64,000 nt of DNA from Actinomortierella ambigua (lineage: Eukaryota; Mortierellomycota; Mortierellomycetes; Mortierellales; Mortierellaceae). The translations under genes and the position numbers were made by a program. Below are positions 1 to 11,563 of the stretch, piece by piece (positions within the stretch are counted from its first letter, which is position 1; each line of letters opens with the position of its first letter). Location of the stretch: NCBI GenBank assembly GCA_016098155.1, contig JAAAJB010000070.1:1-64000 (forward strand). The letters run 5' to 3'. The notes under the pieces were generated by a model that was not told the origin of the DNA, did no database searches, and saw only the letters and a list, made by a program, of their open reading frames with translations.

Positions 1-479
1 CTTCACCATAAGCACACCCTCGATCGAGAGAGATAAAAACTATCCCGCAGCCGTTACTGCTCCAATCCTCGCCAGTAGAAGGATCACTTCTGGCGTCCTC
101 CTCGCTATCCTCAGCATCGTGGACGGCACTTCGGTGCGAGAGCGTATGACCCACAGTGATGGCCGATCATTGAGGTGCCTAACGCCGTCTTTGCTTTCAT
201 TGTCGATGGTGTTGTTCTCAATATTATCTAGTGACGAAAAGAACACTCGCGTGAGTGATGCTGAGGCTGGAAAGAGACATGCACTTTCCTTGCATTTGGT
301 GGATAAACTGTCCTTCCTGTAACACTCTCGCTTTCCCACCTTCCTTCTATCTCAGCATGCTTCGGCATATCGAGGGTGCTTCCATAAGTCTTGGTAACAA
401 GCCTGAATGTAAGGGTCGTCACTTAAACAATACCAAAAAAAATGAAAAGATCGCCACTCAGATTTTCGATGCATCCACA
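1..479 (+). repeat. 480-bp dispersed direct repeat R1, copy 1
   Basis: This segment is nearly identical to 18155..18634, with only scattered substitutions, and homology stops sharply after GCATCCACA. Copy 1 starts at the window edge, so its true left end is unknown. Both copies keep a 67-codon plus-strand frame (119..322 here, start MDGTSVRERM) and an open minus-strand frame of 99 codons, with only conservative changes. I recognise no protein family in either. It could be a solo terminal repeat of a retroelement, a MITE or a segmental duplication; no terminal TG/CA or flanking duplication is visible to decide. Confidence 0.85.
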
Positions 480-645
480 TTTATTGTCGTTTTCATCTTT
501 TTTTACTGCTCGAAATTGTTATTCAGGGATTAGTTTTTGCTAATTAGGGCTAATTAGATCATATGGGAGGCGGTCCTAATAGGAGCTCAAAGCGCGATTT
601 ACTTGCTCCAAATAAGATAAAAATGTGTGAAAAGGACAATATATC

Positions 646-1370
646 CATTAGTTGAGTAGACGATGGCTGTGGTGGGCGTTCTATGCATCGGATGAATGGC
701 ATTCTTACCTGGGTTGCTCGGTGACATCCCTTCTACATAACTTTGACGCGATTTTTGAGCTGCCACCGCTTGTAAATCTCGAGCGGCTTCATTGGATGTG
801 ATTTCAGAGCTGACCTGTAGCCTTCTCCGAGACCAAAAGATATCGGCATGGTTTGCCTGAAAAGCCATAAACGCCGCTTGCAGCCTCTCTCGTCTGCGCG
901 ACCGAATTTCATCCGAGCCAATGAGTACCGTGTAGGTCTCCATGGCCATCTGCCTGTTGTTTAAACCGAACTCCTTGACAAAGTTCTCGAGTGATACGTG
1001 TTCAACACCCGGGACCTTGTTCCGCACCCAACGCAAATGCTCTGGCAGAAACATATATTTGAATAGAGGTAGCGCAAAATTAACTTCGCGAAATGTGTAG
1101 CATGCCGCCAACGACACTATGATCACTCCTCCGTTCGGCAGAGCCCAGAGGTGCATCTGCTAGAACAAAAGAAGCGGGGCCGCATATGACGCAGTGTTAC
1201 AGTCCAGACAGGGTCGTGATCATAGAGTAGTTACCTTCTCCATCCTTGTTTGATTGTACGGAAATGGACACCTAATTTCGCAGATCAGCACAGCACAAGG
1301 GGGTGGGGTCAAACGAGCAGTGAATGGAGCGAGGATATGCAGAGCGAGAGGAATAACAATGAGTTCTGAA
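646..1370 (-). pseudogene. MSLP-header family copy A, 5' fragment
   Basis: Exon 1 is intact (complement 709..1054, 346 bp, exactly the length of exon 1 in the full copy at 8291). It encodes about 115 residues starting MFLPEHLRWVRNKVPGVEHV, closely similar to the 8.3-kb copy. The donor after CAACCCAG is conserved, and intron homology continues to about 646, where it ends abruptly. No exon 2 equivalent is found in the remaining 645 bases, so the gene is cut off. At the start the acceptor seen upstream of the 8.3-kb start (AAATAG-ATG) reads AAATAT-ATG here. Upstream homology to 7970..8290 extends to about 1370, so promoter and leader were copied too. The function of the header module is unknown. 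Confidence 0.75.
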
Positions 1371-1895
1371 TTAGTGAAGGGTTATGGAGGTGGAATAAAA
1401 GATGTGAGGTGACAATTAATCGGAGAAGAGGCGCAGCCTCCCGTAAACATCATGTGGTACGCTCAATATGGCAATTGTCAAATGAAATAGGCCTGTCCCC
1501 TGCGCATGGAAATCACTGCACATGAATGAATCACTCGCGATAGGTAATGGCAGTCCTGGGTAATGGGGCTCTGCCAGTCGATTCTGGAGTCGATCGCTGC
1601 TACGTCTGGGGTACAGGCTCAAGGGCTCTGTATCATTTTGTTTCATACAGCCATGGACGTATTTCAGCGGACCTGAAGGGCGTAGTCAGTGAGATACGAG
1701 ATCTGGCGAAGCCAAAACTTTGAAAAATCGCTGCTAACACAGCGTGGTGTGGTGGAGGCATTGTGGGCAATACGCTTTCCCTTTGATCAGCTGATGTCAC
1801 TTACGCCAGCGGAACCTATGGCTTACACAGGCAAGATCAAGACTTTGAGAGGTCTGAAGTGGAAGTGAGAGGAGTGTGTGAGAGGAGTGTGTGAG

Positions 1896-1925
1896 TGAGG
1901 AGAGAGAGAGAGAGAGAGAGAGAGA
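1896..1925. repeat. (GA)n microsatellite
   Basis: An uninterrupted GA dinucleotide run, preceded by a short GTGTGAGAGGA duplication. Confidence 0.9.
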
Positions 1926-3660
1926 CCATATTTACAAGCTATACATAGGAGATTGCTTCGTAGCTTGATTAATGAATCACGAGGTTTCATAGTCATCCCG
2001 CATGCCCCTGCGAAATTTATACTATGATAATGCAGGGCGACGATGACAGCCTGAGATGAACGCACAGCCGAGCCAACTTTGTGTTTCCCTCCTTCCCTTA
2101 CCCCACTCACCCCCCTCCCCAAGAAGACCACTCTACATATCAATGCGCCTTTTGTCTGGCAACGCAGCTTTTGCTATCCTCGCTCGCAACCAGTCGTACA
2201 CTACCTCACCTGACGGCAACCATGTTAGATCACTTTTGCCTCGCACGGTGCACTGAAAATGGTACTCTTTACCTTTACAAGACAGACCTGGTCAAAGTAC
2301 GCATCTCCGCCCTGTTTCCCTGACAAGCACCCTTCTTCCATCATCACATGCCCTCCCCTTCACCCAAGGAGATGAATATAATCTTATCCGCGCTTTTTAT
2401 TGCGGCTGACTTTCGTTGCTCCATTGCTGAAGAATGTCTCATGTCCCAATACATTCATTGATCTCGGCCGTAGGCACGCTTTGGTCGAGGCTCTGTAGGC
2501 ACCCTGTTTGAGGCTTCTGTCCCCAAGGGTGCCTATTTACCAATGGAAAACACACACGCAGGTTAGATGCCTTACATCCAGTCACTAGAAGTGGGCACAG
2601 TTCTCTCCAAGACTCCAAGGCGGATTCTCCCTCAAGTTGCCACTCCAGCTTTGAAGGCTGCCGTCAAAGAGCTCACCCAATCCATCAGCGAGTGCCCATG
2701 CAGCTGCATCCCATCAGGATAGTCTATATCGCGCTCTGTTGTAGTACCTTGAGCTCGTACCACCTGATTTGATTGTGAAGATCTGCACCTGGTATCAAGA
2801 TATCCAATCATGAAGACGACAGGAGCAAAGGAGCAAGCTATTGGCGATATGGTAAACATTAGCTGGTGGAGTCGATGTTGCCTCGGTCTCAATCAACCAA
2901 CTTGGCGCGCATGTTGTCGATTGCCTGGATGATGGTGGCAAGGTGTGGCTAGACAACCCTGTCCCTGCTAAGAACTGCTTTTCACCTTCTGCATTCGGCG
3001 CTTTCGACTTGCCATCTCCATGATTTTAGGCCTTCGTAAACATCTAGGCAGACGGCCTTTTTGTCTGGGTGGAGTTGATTTTTGAACACAATGTATACCA
3101 TCATACAATGGTCGGTTTGTGAATGCAGCTATCCCCGACAGGGAGGGACGGAGACATCTTGAGGGAAATCTTTGCGGCTGGCTGAGTCGCAAGCTCGATT
3201 CATATCCACGAAAAAACGACAACAATGTGTGGTTCAACGAGTTCCACATCATGGGAGCTGCTTGGATATTCGGCTTCGCCGCGTTGTCACTAATACGGTT
3301 CTAGGTCCATAAGCCTTCAAGAAATTGGAGCGAATATGCAGGGCAACATAGGGGAGCTATGTCATGGTTGGCCAGCAGAATACTTGTTCGCGAGGTGCAT
3401 CACTCAGCACAAGCTTAATGTCGCCGCCAGGGACACGCTTTCAGCATTTTATGACGTCACCGAACGAATCCCAGCGGCTCGACCGTGGTGCCTTTTCTTG
3501 CTTCAAGGCGTCTTGTCTGCCTGTGGTTGAGGCTCGTTTGTGTCTATGAACCAATGTGTTTCTGTCAGACGTTCAGCCTTGGGATATCTTGCTGTTGGAA
3601 GACTCATGTGTCTACTCCACTTCCTTTTGCTTCTGCATCCAAGAGTAAGTCTTATATGCT

Positions 3661-3728
3661 GCTACAGACTGGAGATACAGCTGCCACTGTTGGTGCTACA
3701 GGCTGGAGATGCAGTGGCAACTGTTAGT
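3661..3728 (+). repeat. 34-bp tandem duplication
   Basis: Two adjacent 34-bp units, 3661..3694 and 3695..3728, both starting GCTACAG-CTGGAGAT and differing at about six positions. There is no gene context. Confidence 0.8.
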
Positions 3729-4496
3729 GCTCCTGGTGACCAAGGAAAGCGTTGCAGATGTTGCGAGTAGCCATTACATCTCGATGAAGATACTTGTGGC
3801 AGTGCAAGCGACGGATACTCCTGGTTTGGGACATAAAGTTCATAATTACACATTGGTTACTTCTTGCTGGTGTAGACAGCATCAACATTATAGCCCAGGG
3901 ATCGCGCCTATGGTTGATGAAAGTCATTACGCGTTAGCATGCGAATGTGGAGTAAGTGCAGCATATACCAAAGCCCACAGCAAACTCTTATCATTTGGAC
4001 GAAAAAAGAAGACTGAAATCCTTTGTAGATGAAAGCTTGCCTTACCCCATTCCAATGATCACCTTGTTTGTCTCCTTCCTCCGAATACCGACACTTCCAT
4101 CCACTATCCTGAGAAGGCTGTCGGTCATCTGCCCGTTCTCCTTCTGCTTTGCTCGCTAGTAGAATCATCTAAACTTTTTGAAACGGTTTACATTATTGTA
4201 GAAATTGTCCAGCTGCTACAGGTGTTTGTGGAGATATTGCTTGTACTTCTCGTAATCGACAGCATTATGTCCATACAATGGAGGAAAGGAAGTCTTGATA
4301 TCTCTGACGCTCGTACTCAACCGTGGCGACTCTTGACTAATTAGTTGCAGTGGTCCTGACGCTGCTGTCTCTTGCTCGTCCATCCCAAGAGCATGTTGAT
4401 TTACTGGCGGTCTCACCTCTTACTTTCGTTCCATCCAACGCAAGAACTTCAAAGTAAGTTTGTAACATAGGCTCTAATAACCCCTCTCATACGTGT

Positions 4497-6084
4497 ATGA
4501 TACAATCGTTGAGAGGGTGGGTATTAGAACCCATTTTCTCACGAGCCAGCAGACCTTCTCAGGACACACTCTTGAGATTTAAAGTGAACATTGTCTATCG
4601 AGCTGATACCTTGAACATCATTCTTGACACCTTCCTAGAGCCTTGCCGGCTCATGTGGCGAACGATGATCGTAAAAGGTCAAGTCCTCGCGAGCTTGCAC
4701 ACTTCTCATGCGAAGACAGTTGAGACACCCTCCCACATCCGCAGGCTAGCCACAAGGAATGAATCTTTCATACAACCACCAAACAAATCGCCTCATGTTT
4801 TCACTTTTCCTTTATCATTGCCCAAGGGGAATGCTTCTCAGGATCCGATGGCTGTTTTTGATGCTGCTTCTGTCCAAAAAATGCGTGATGACACCGAACA
4901 CAATCTTCCTGACATCAATGAGCGTGAGACACTTCTCTTTTAAGTTCATGCTTTCGGTCACCTGGGTCATCATTCTATGGTGCAAGAGCTCTTTGAGCGT
5001 GATATCAAATGGGCTAACATGCAGAAGGATTATCATAATTTTGTCAAAGGCTGTATTACCTGTCAAAGAGTGAACATTACCAAGAAAGGATACCGCCTCA
5101 TGCGCGTCATCCATGCTTCTCTTCCTGATGAGCATATCGCCAGGTATTCGGTGGTGGGTCTGGAGCCTTCCAATGATCATGATGTGCACATTCTTATCAT
5201 GGTTGATGTGTGCACTCGTTTTGTGTTTCTCTTTGCTCTCTCAAGGACAAAACTGCTGCTGGTGTCGCCAAGTGTCTCTATACTCTTTTGGTCTTATTGG
5301 TTTCCCAAAGATCATTCAAAGTGACAATGGTGGCGAGTTCTCCAACAAGCTCCTACAGGACGTCTTGTACGCCTAGCGGATTGAGCACCATCTTTGCGCA
5401 CTTTATCATCCTCGCTCTAATGTTGTTGCTGAACGCTCTGTCCAGAATGTCAAGAACATGCTGAGAAAAATGGTTCAAGAGAATTACTGAATGGCATCAG
5501 CACTTGCCATGGTTCAGTTGCAGATTAATTCCCGAGTGGCTAGCCTGCATGAATCTTCCCCATTCTCGCTGTTCTTTGGTCGTCCTTTCTATCATCCCGC
5601 TGATCACAGTGGTGTCAAAAGTCTGCCATTAGAGGACAAAGATGTGGAGAAGCGCACGCAATACCCGATGAAGCTAGTTTACCCTGCAATCTCTAGCAAG
5701 GGTAAGGCGAAGCAAGAACAAGGTTGAATAGGTCTCATAAGCTTGTGGACTTCTCTGTTGGTGCCATGGTTCTGGCCAGAGATGAACGCAGAGATGGAAC
5801 CGCTGCTCTCGAGTTTGAGGGTTCTTTCAAGGATGGCAGCTAAGCTTCTGGTGGTTTCTACACGTTGCTTGATGGCACTAGTGAACCACTCACTCGCCGA
5901 TATGCTCCGTCGCAAGTCAAGCTGTTCTCTGGGCACACCTCTTTCTGATGGTGACGCTGAGGCTGATTCGTCCATTACACAAGGGACTACGTTTGAGTCT
6001 TATGAGATAGAGGCCATTCTTGATCATGACACTGACCCAGATTATCCGCATCTATTTTATTACTTTGTGAGCTGGAAGGACTAG
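4497..6084 (+). pseudogene. Decayed Ty3-type chromovirus pol (RNase H tail, integrase, chromodomain)
   Basis: The segment keeps the order expected of the 3' part of a Ty3-type LTR retrotransposon of the chromovirus group. A degraded RNase H tail lies near 4510-4640. It is followed by an integrase H2C2 zinc motif (H-x3-H near 4955, CITC near 5050), the integrase core (VDVCTRF near 5195, QSDNGGEF near 5318, and a Glu 36 residues after that Asp, a D-x35-E spacing), and a C-terminal part reading YTLLD and YAPSQVKLFSG in another frame. A chromodomain end (YEIEAILDH to YFVSWK) lies near 6000-6080. Frames change several times and stop codons fall inside the core, for example near 5375 and 5488, so it is dead. 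Reverse transcriptase, gag and LTRs are not visible in the window. Confidence 0.85.
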
Positions 6085-6352
6085 TGATCTGTGTTGGCTC
6101 TTAATGAGCTGGTCGTGTCCATCATGGCTCTAATGGTCGGACTTCAAGCGGTATCGAGGGAGAGGGAGAGGGAGCGAGGGAAAAAAAAGCAGAGGCGAGG
6201 GTCATTTATGATATCTGCGTCCTTGTGTCCTCACCTTTGGGGCATAAGGTTGCGTCTGTTAATGAAACACAAGGTTGTGCATTTTACAGCGTTGGAGCCA
6301 TAATCTTTAAAATGCGCAAACTTGTACACTCAAAACGGCCACAATACCTCGA

Positions 6353-6640
6353 TTGGTCCTCAAGCGCAAGATGTGGAGAAAAAGTTGCGACGAGGCTACG
6401 ATTTGGCCCCACAAGGTGGCGGAACAGGGCGACTCCACCGTGCAGTATAGTCTCGCGTCAATGTACTACCATGACCGGGGAGCCGACCAGAGCAATACGG
6501 ACGCCATCTGGTGGTACCAAAAGGTGGCAGTCTAGGGAGAGGCACAAGTACAGAGATCGTGTTGGATCGATGTACGAGGCTTACCGAGGAGCTAAGAAGG
6601 ATTCACGACCGCTCTACGGTGGTCCATGAAGGCGGCGATA
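6353..6640 (+). pseudogene. Sel1-like repeat protein fragment
   Basis: The frame reads KVAEQGDSTVQYSLASMYYH and then an ADQSNTDAIWWYQKVAV segment. These have the spacing and key residues of Sel1-like repeats (A-x-QG-x-A/x-YLGxMY and A-x-x-WY-KAA). An in-frame TAG follows, after which GEAQVQ, a frame change and WSMKAAI continue the repeat pattern to a stop at 6640. It is a remnant of two to three repeats. Sel1 repeat proteins, often fused to kinases, are expanded in Mortierellomycota and Glomeromycotina, but no kinase part is seen here. Confidence 0.6.
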
Positions 6641-7969
6641 TAAGAGTGATATATTAGCATCAGAAACTGTTCACTCTTGCTGTTGTGTACTGTGTACCTC
6701 ATGCTCAGTCAACATAGACCCTGAAGAAGGCCGCTATGGCGAAAAGGAGGAGAGGGCAGAGGAGAACTGAGACACATGGAGAGCACGTCCATAAGTGAGA
6801 AAAACATCACACTGGCAGCCACTAGCAGACATAGATGTACTGCGTCGCCTTGTGTTTTCTTGCAAGTCTTTAAACTCTCTTCCATTCTGCCACTCCTCTT
6901 CGCTTTCCTCTCATTTGCCTGTTGACCTGTTCATCTTTGAATTCCATTCCGCACGCCTCTCCCAAGCTTAATTCAGGTAAAGTTAACTCCGAACAAGCGC
7001 GTCGGTGGTCTTGGTGCTAGGTGGAGTGTACATGGCCTAAATGGGCTCTTGTCATTCTGCGTTGGTGTTGGGAGAAGCGGAATGAGAAGAATGCATCTTT
7101 CATTCTGGTTGATGGACAAACAAGTGGCGCCGTTCGTTGGGAGTGATTGCAACGGCCAGCACTCATTCCCTTCAGGGGTGACACGTGAGAAAGTAGACAC
7201 TGCAGCTTTGCTTATCTATTATTGCGCGTTGTGTGTGCTTCTACTGCAGCTGCTCAGAGATGGGTCTTTGTGGTGATGCTACAAATGGCGTTCACAACGG
7301 TCGTGCCGTTGGAGGTGGACTGATGATCCTTCCTCTGCGAGCTACTGATGCATAACTGACTGATTGACTGGCAATGTTCATGAGGGGATCGATGAGGCGA
7401 AGAAGCTGGCCGTCAGATGGGCGCGCTTGGAAATTGTGTCTTTACACACCTTCTCTCTCCATCCACCATCCTTTCGCTCTTCCTCATCATCATTTCTTCC
7501 TTCCCATCTTCCCTGGGCGCATGAGCTGACGGTCGGTGGCTGCCCAGGAATCTGATGTCAAATAATCCACCCCCTGACAATTTTGCCACTTCTCCTTCTC
7601 CCACGCCCTCCACCCGTCCTTCACAAAATAAACACGCGCACGCCAGCCGACAACAGTGCAGTACGCAAACCAAGAACACTCCTCTCTTCTCCTCCACCAT
7701 GGCACACACCCTAACCCCATGCTACACCTTCTGCTCTAGCGCTCCTGCTGGTGCTATGTCACTCTTCCCAACTGTCCTTTTTCACCCACGTCTGTCATCG
7801 AGTTTTCTTTGCTTGTTTTGAAGATGCTAGTCAGTTTAAGAGCACAGGGTCTGGGAGTGGTTGATGGGAGATGGTTGCAGTGGTAAACCGACTTTTTTTC
7901 CTAAAACCAGAATCTTCCATGCTTCCTTTCTACTCGCACCACCCCTCTCGTCCGTTTGCCACTCTTTCT
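6641..7969. other. Unassigned accessory DNA
   Basis: No coding sequence, RNA or repeat could be supported. The short frames on both strands lack recognisable motifs. Confidence 0.4.
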
Positions 7970-8290
7970 TGCGATTAATTGTCTCTTAATCCACCTCCTC
8001 TGAACATCTTTGCTCCATGCACTGCTCGTTTGACCCCACCCCCTTGTGCTGTGCCGAATCTGCAAAATTAGGTGTCCATTTCCGTACAATCAAACCAGGA
8101 TGAAGAGGGTAACTACTCTATGATGAACACGACCCTGTCTGGACTGTAACACTGCGTCATATGTATCCCCGCTTGTTTTATTCCAGCAGATGCACCTCTG
8201 GGCTCTGCCGAACGGAGGAGTGATCAGAGTGTCGTTGGCGGCATGCTACACCTTCCTGAAGTTAATTTTGCGCTACCTCTATTCAAATAG
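7970..8290 (+). promoter_or_regulatory. Duplicated 5' leader/promoter of MSLP-header gene B
   Basis: This region is the inverted homologue of about 1055..1370, upstream of copy A. Both contain the block from CCCCACCCCCTTGTGCTGTG through GGTGTCCATTTCCGTACAATC to GTCTGGACTGTAACACTGCG. The start at 8291 directly follows AAATAG, so the ATG may begin an exon after a leader intron; the mutated AAATAT in copy A fits this. No TATA box is obvious. Confidence 0.5.
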
Positions 8291-10623
8291 ATGTCTCTGC
8301 CAGAGCATTTGCGTTGGGTGCAGAACAAGGTTCCGGGTGTTGAACACGTGTCGCTGGAGGACTTTGTCAATGAGTTCAATCTGAACGACATGCAGATGGC
8401 AACGGAGATGTACAGGGCACTCATTGACTCGAATGAGATACGGGCGCCAAGGCGAGAGAAGCTGAAGGAGGCTTTTCGGGTTTTTCAGGCAAATAATGCC
8501 GATGTCTTTTGGTCTCAGAGAAAGCTACAGATCAGCTCTGAAATCACATCCAATGATGCTGCTAAAGATTTGCAAGTGGCAGCAGTTGAAAAGTCGCGCC
8601 AAGGATATGCAAAAGTATTGTTACAGAGCAACCCAGGTAAGCATGCCATTCATCCGATGCACAAAACGTCGACCATAGCCATCCTTTACTCAATTAATGG
8701 ATATACGTGCAATTCATAATGTAGTTAAAACTTTGTGCGTAAGCAGCCGTAACCAATATTTACTGACTGAACATCATCCTAACCTGTGTTGATGGATAGT
8801 CGTTAGCGCTGCCAGCGGAGTCCCGCCTACGGGAAGCTCATCGTCGAAACGTAACAACCGCAGAAAAAAAGCTATCACTCTCATGGATGAGCCATGGAAA
8901 GGGTTGACCAAGAACCTGCACCAATTGGTAATGCCAGACTGAAATGCTGTGTTGCCTCTTTAGCCACCATCCTTCGTGTATAAAAAAAATACTAACACTT
9001 GTGAGCAACGTCTAGATCAATGACCAGCCAGTCAACCAATTTGCCACCATCACCCCCAACATGCCCCATCTTCACGAACAACTCTTTCACCACACCGTTC
9101 ATCTGCTGAGCGAGTATAAGGAGCAAGAGCCGGCCAACAAGGACGAAAGCTTGGTGAAAGAAGCTCAGTAAGTAACCTACCTCGTGGTGTGATCATATTA
9201 TCTTTCTTGAGTGTGTTGCCACTGGGTTCGGCTCACTAATTTTTTATCGCCTCTTATGCATTATCTACTTGATTTTGTAGAGTGGCAATGTCCTGCGTCC
9301 TTGATACGATGTCTTCTCGCACCGTTCAGTATTTCGCCAGCAATGGCGACAATGATGTCATCACACGGGCTGTGAGTCGTACCGCCATCTCGACCTTCGA
9401 GCAGCACGCCAGCCTCGCCATTTTGCCACAATATCTGCAGGTCTTCAGGATTACGATGTTCGGTATCGGGCTCGGCAGCTCCTTCGAGATCGACATGAGT
9501 TGCAGAAGCCGTACGATCTTGGCGAGATACTGCCCGAGGAGGTCCAGATGAAGGAAAGAGTGCTCGTGATCCTGGAATATCTGTGAGTATCTCAACGTGA
9601 AATCTACTTTGTGCGTGTTTCCGTGGGTCGTTTTTCTTCACACATTTAATAATATCTAACTCTCATTCGAGTCATCTAGTTGCCGAGTGGTCAGCAACCC
9701 GCCCTTCAAGAGAGAAGATGCATCGGAAAACGACGCCCTTTTAGTCTGGGCTCATGTCCTTGATCTCGCGCGCAGCAACGACCGCATCGCGCTACAAAGT
9801 GGAGAGCGGATGCTGGAGACATCGAAGGTCCTGCGACAGCAGCAAGCAGCAGAGTTTTGCGACATAAGTGATGCAGGACGCACAGTCGACCTAGCCTTTG
9901 TCCACAAGGACATCGAGCTTTCAAACATCGGGTTCAAGAGGCCTGGAATCAGCACAATGGACATCAACGTCCAGTGCAGGAAGAACATCCGACTTGGCCG
10001 ATGTATTCAGGAGCAGCATCGGAAGTATGGTGTGCAGGAGCCGTCGGTGATCATGGGAGACGTGGCCGGTATGTGTTGAGGAATTTTGCCCTGAGCCATG
10101 AAAAAAGTAAGTGCTTCCTAAATCACTAATACTTTCTCTTTTTTTCCTGAATCGTCATAGGCTTCGTTGGAATATTTTATCAGCTGACGAAGATGGACGA
10201 GGTGTGGGTTGCTGGAACAACATCGCCCTCGAAAGTTCATCTTCCAACAACCCACGGAGAGTACGAGGTGTTTCTCGAGTCGACATCCCTCGCGCAAATA
10301 TTGAATTTCATGGTAAGTAAGCATTCTAGTACCAAACAAGGTCGAGGCAAAAAAAAAACACAAAATAAGTGCTTACTTACTGTCTTCCGTTATTCTGATA
10401 GGAGCACCTTGAAAAGGAGGGACCAAGGATCAAGCGGAAGCAGGAGCGGTACAATAGAGCAATAGATCTTGGATCCTTTGGGGAAGCAGTGGCCAGTGCT
10501 CAACCGACCACACCGCCGCCGAAACGCAAGGCGTTTGATGAAAATGTGACGTTTTCACCAAAGCGGAAACATACTGTGCATCGGTCTCCTTCCCCCTGCC
10601 CTCCTCTTCCTCTCGCACAATAA
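8291..10623 (+). CDS. MSLP-header protein with nuclease-like C-terminal domain (copy B)
   Basis: The exon model is 8291..8636, 8800..8927, 9016..9167, 9281..9371, 9449..9582, 9680..10068, 10161..10312 and 10402..10623. All introns are GT-AG with matching phases, giving 537 aa. Alternatively 9372..9448 is coding (it reads SRTAISTFEQHASLAILPQ) and a base is missing near 9440, giving about 563 aa. The first 80 residues are the header shared with the other copies. The middle is helical. Near 9870-9940 the motif RTVDLAFV, then ELSNIGFKRP, has the D...x-x-K layout of a PD-(D/E)XK nuclease core, but the residue two before the Lys is Gly where Glu would be expected. A conserved-looking block (GDVAGFVGIFYQ, WVAGTT) follows. 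The C-terminus has two basic, nuclear-signal-like clusters (PPPKRKAF and SPKRKH). This is the only complete long copy; function is inferred from motifs only. Confidence 0.7.
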
Positions 10624-11269
10624 ATCTTGGAATACCATGCTATCATATTAATACCATCGGCGCGCACCAGTCGTATGCTCTGCAAACATGGCCACCCGCT
10701 GCTGCGATAGTAGAGATCGAGTCTATCTAGCCACGAGAAGAGGGTGGGCCTGGCGACCTAGAAATGAACCATAAGTACACAGCTGAATGGAGATGCAATA
10801 ATACACAGAGAAGGGATTTCCAAACCTCGTTAAATTCGGTAGTTAAGGCTCTGCAGATGCGCGCAAGGGGATAGGATTTTGACGTGGCTGGGTGTAGATC
10901 GGTGTGTGCGTGGATAGGGGGTTGTGTGTGCAGGATACTGCTGCGTGAAGTGAAATCTCTCAAGGGAAAACGCACAGCGCTAAGACAACAAAAGCACTCG
11001 AACCAAGGATCATACACAAGGAACACTGCTCCGGGCGTGAGGGCACAACGAGTCTGGTATATATATTGTCGTATCTGGAGAGGTGTGTGTATCTGCCCAC
11101 CTGCGCAGGTTCCGAGTGCACGACAAGAGACGTCTGGACCACCACGACTTCAGGAGCACACGGCGAACATCTCAGAATGTCAGTCAAAAAAGAAGGATGC
11201 ATAGTAGTCTTCTCAATGTGCATCTGTTATATGAACGAACAATGCCACACATGCCGCAACCAACGAGCT
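10624..11269. other. Unassigned spacer
   Basis: 3' flank of the 8.3-kb gene. No gene supported; short frames without recognisable motifs. Confidence 0.4.
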
Positions 11270-11563
11270 TATGCTATAAAAACCATGTCATCCTTATAGA
11301 TGAGACGGTCTTTGTAGCCCTGGATGGGCAGAAGGCTGGCGATATCCTTGGTGGGCCAGTTGTCTTTGGTGATGAGATGACGAAGGAAAGAAGCCCAGGT
11401 AACTCGCTTGGGCGGGCACAAGATGACATAATGGGCGAGTGTCTCCTTCTCAGCACCACTGACGGGGCAGGCCGCGGAAGCGGTGTATACGTTCCAGTGG
11501 CTGAAACGAAAGCTAGAGTGAGGTAGAGCGCCACCATAGGTATACGGAGGGGGAATGTGCCAA
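11270..11563 (-). pseudogene. Non-LTR retrotransposon C-terminal remnant
   Basis: On the minus strand one frame reads HWNVYTASAACPVSGAEKET and continues with LAHYVILCPPKRVTWASF, ending shortly before 11290. This fits the C-terminal zinc-binding motif of LINE-type reverse transcriptases (C-x2-C, then ET-x-x-H and C), except that the second Cys is Ser. No reverse transcriptase core remains. The identification rests on this motif alone. Confidence 0.4.

Larger units (their letters stand above)
1371..4496. other. Unassigned accessory DNA
   Basis: No gene is supported here. Several short frames exist (for example 2632..2892 minus and 3119..3304 plus), but none has a recognisable domain, a splice-consistent partner or a codon pattern distinguishing it from chance. 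The stretch may hold decayed gene or transposon sequence; around 2585-2705 the plus strand reads as about 40 protein-like codons before a stop, which I cannot assign. Confidence 0.4.

Noticed and set aside
4216..4416. Minus-strand frame MRPPVNQHALGMDE as part of a retroelement gag
   Set aside because: Only faint resemblance, opposite strand to the pol remnant, no zinc knuckle.
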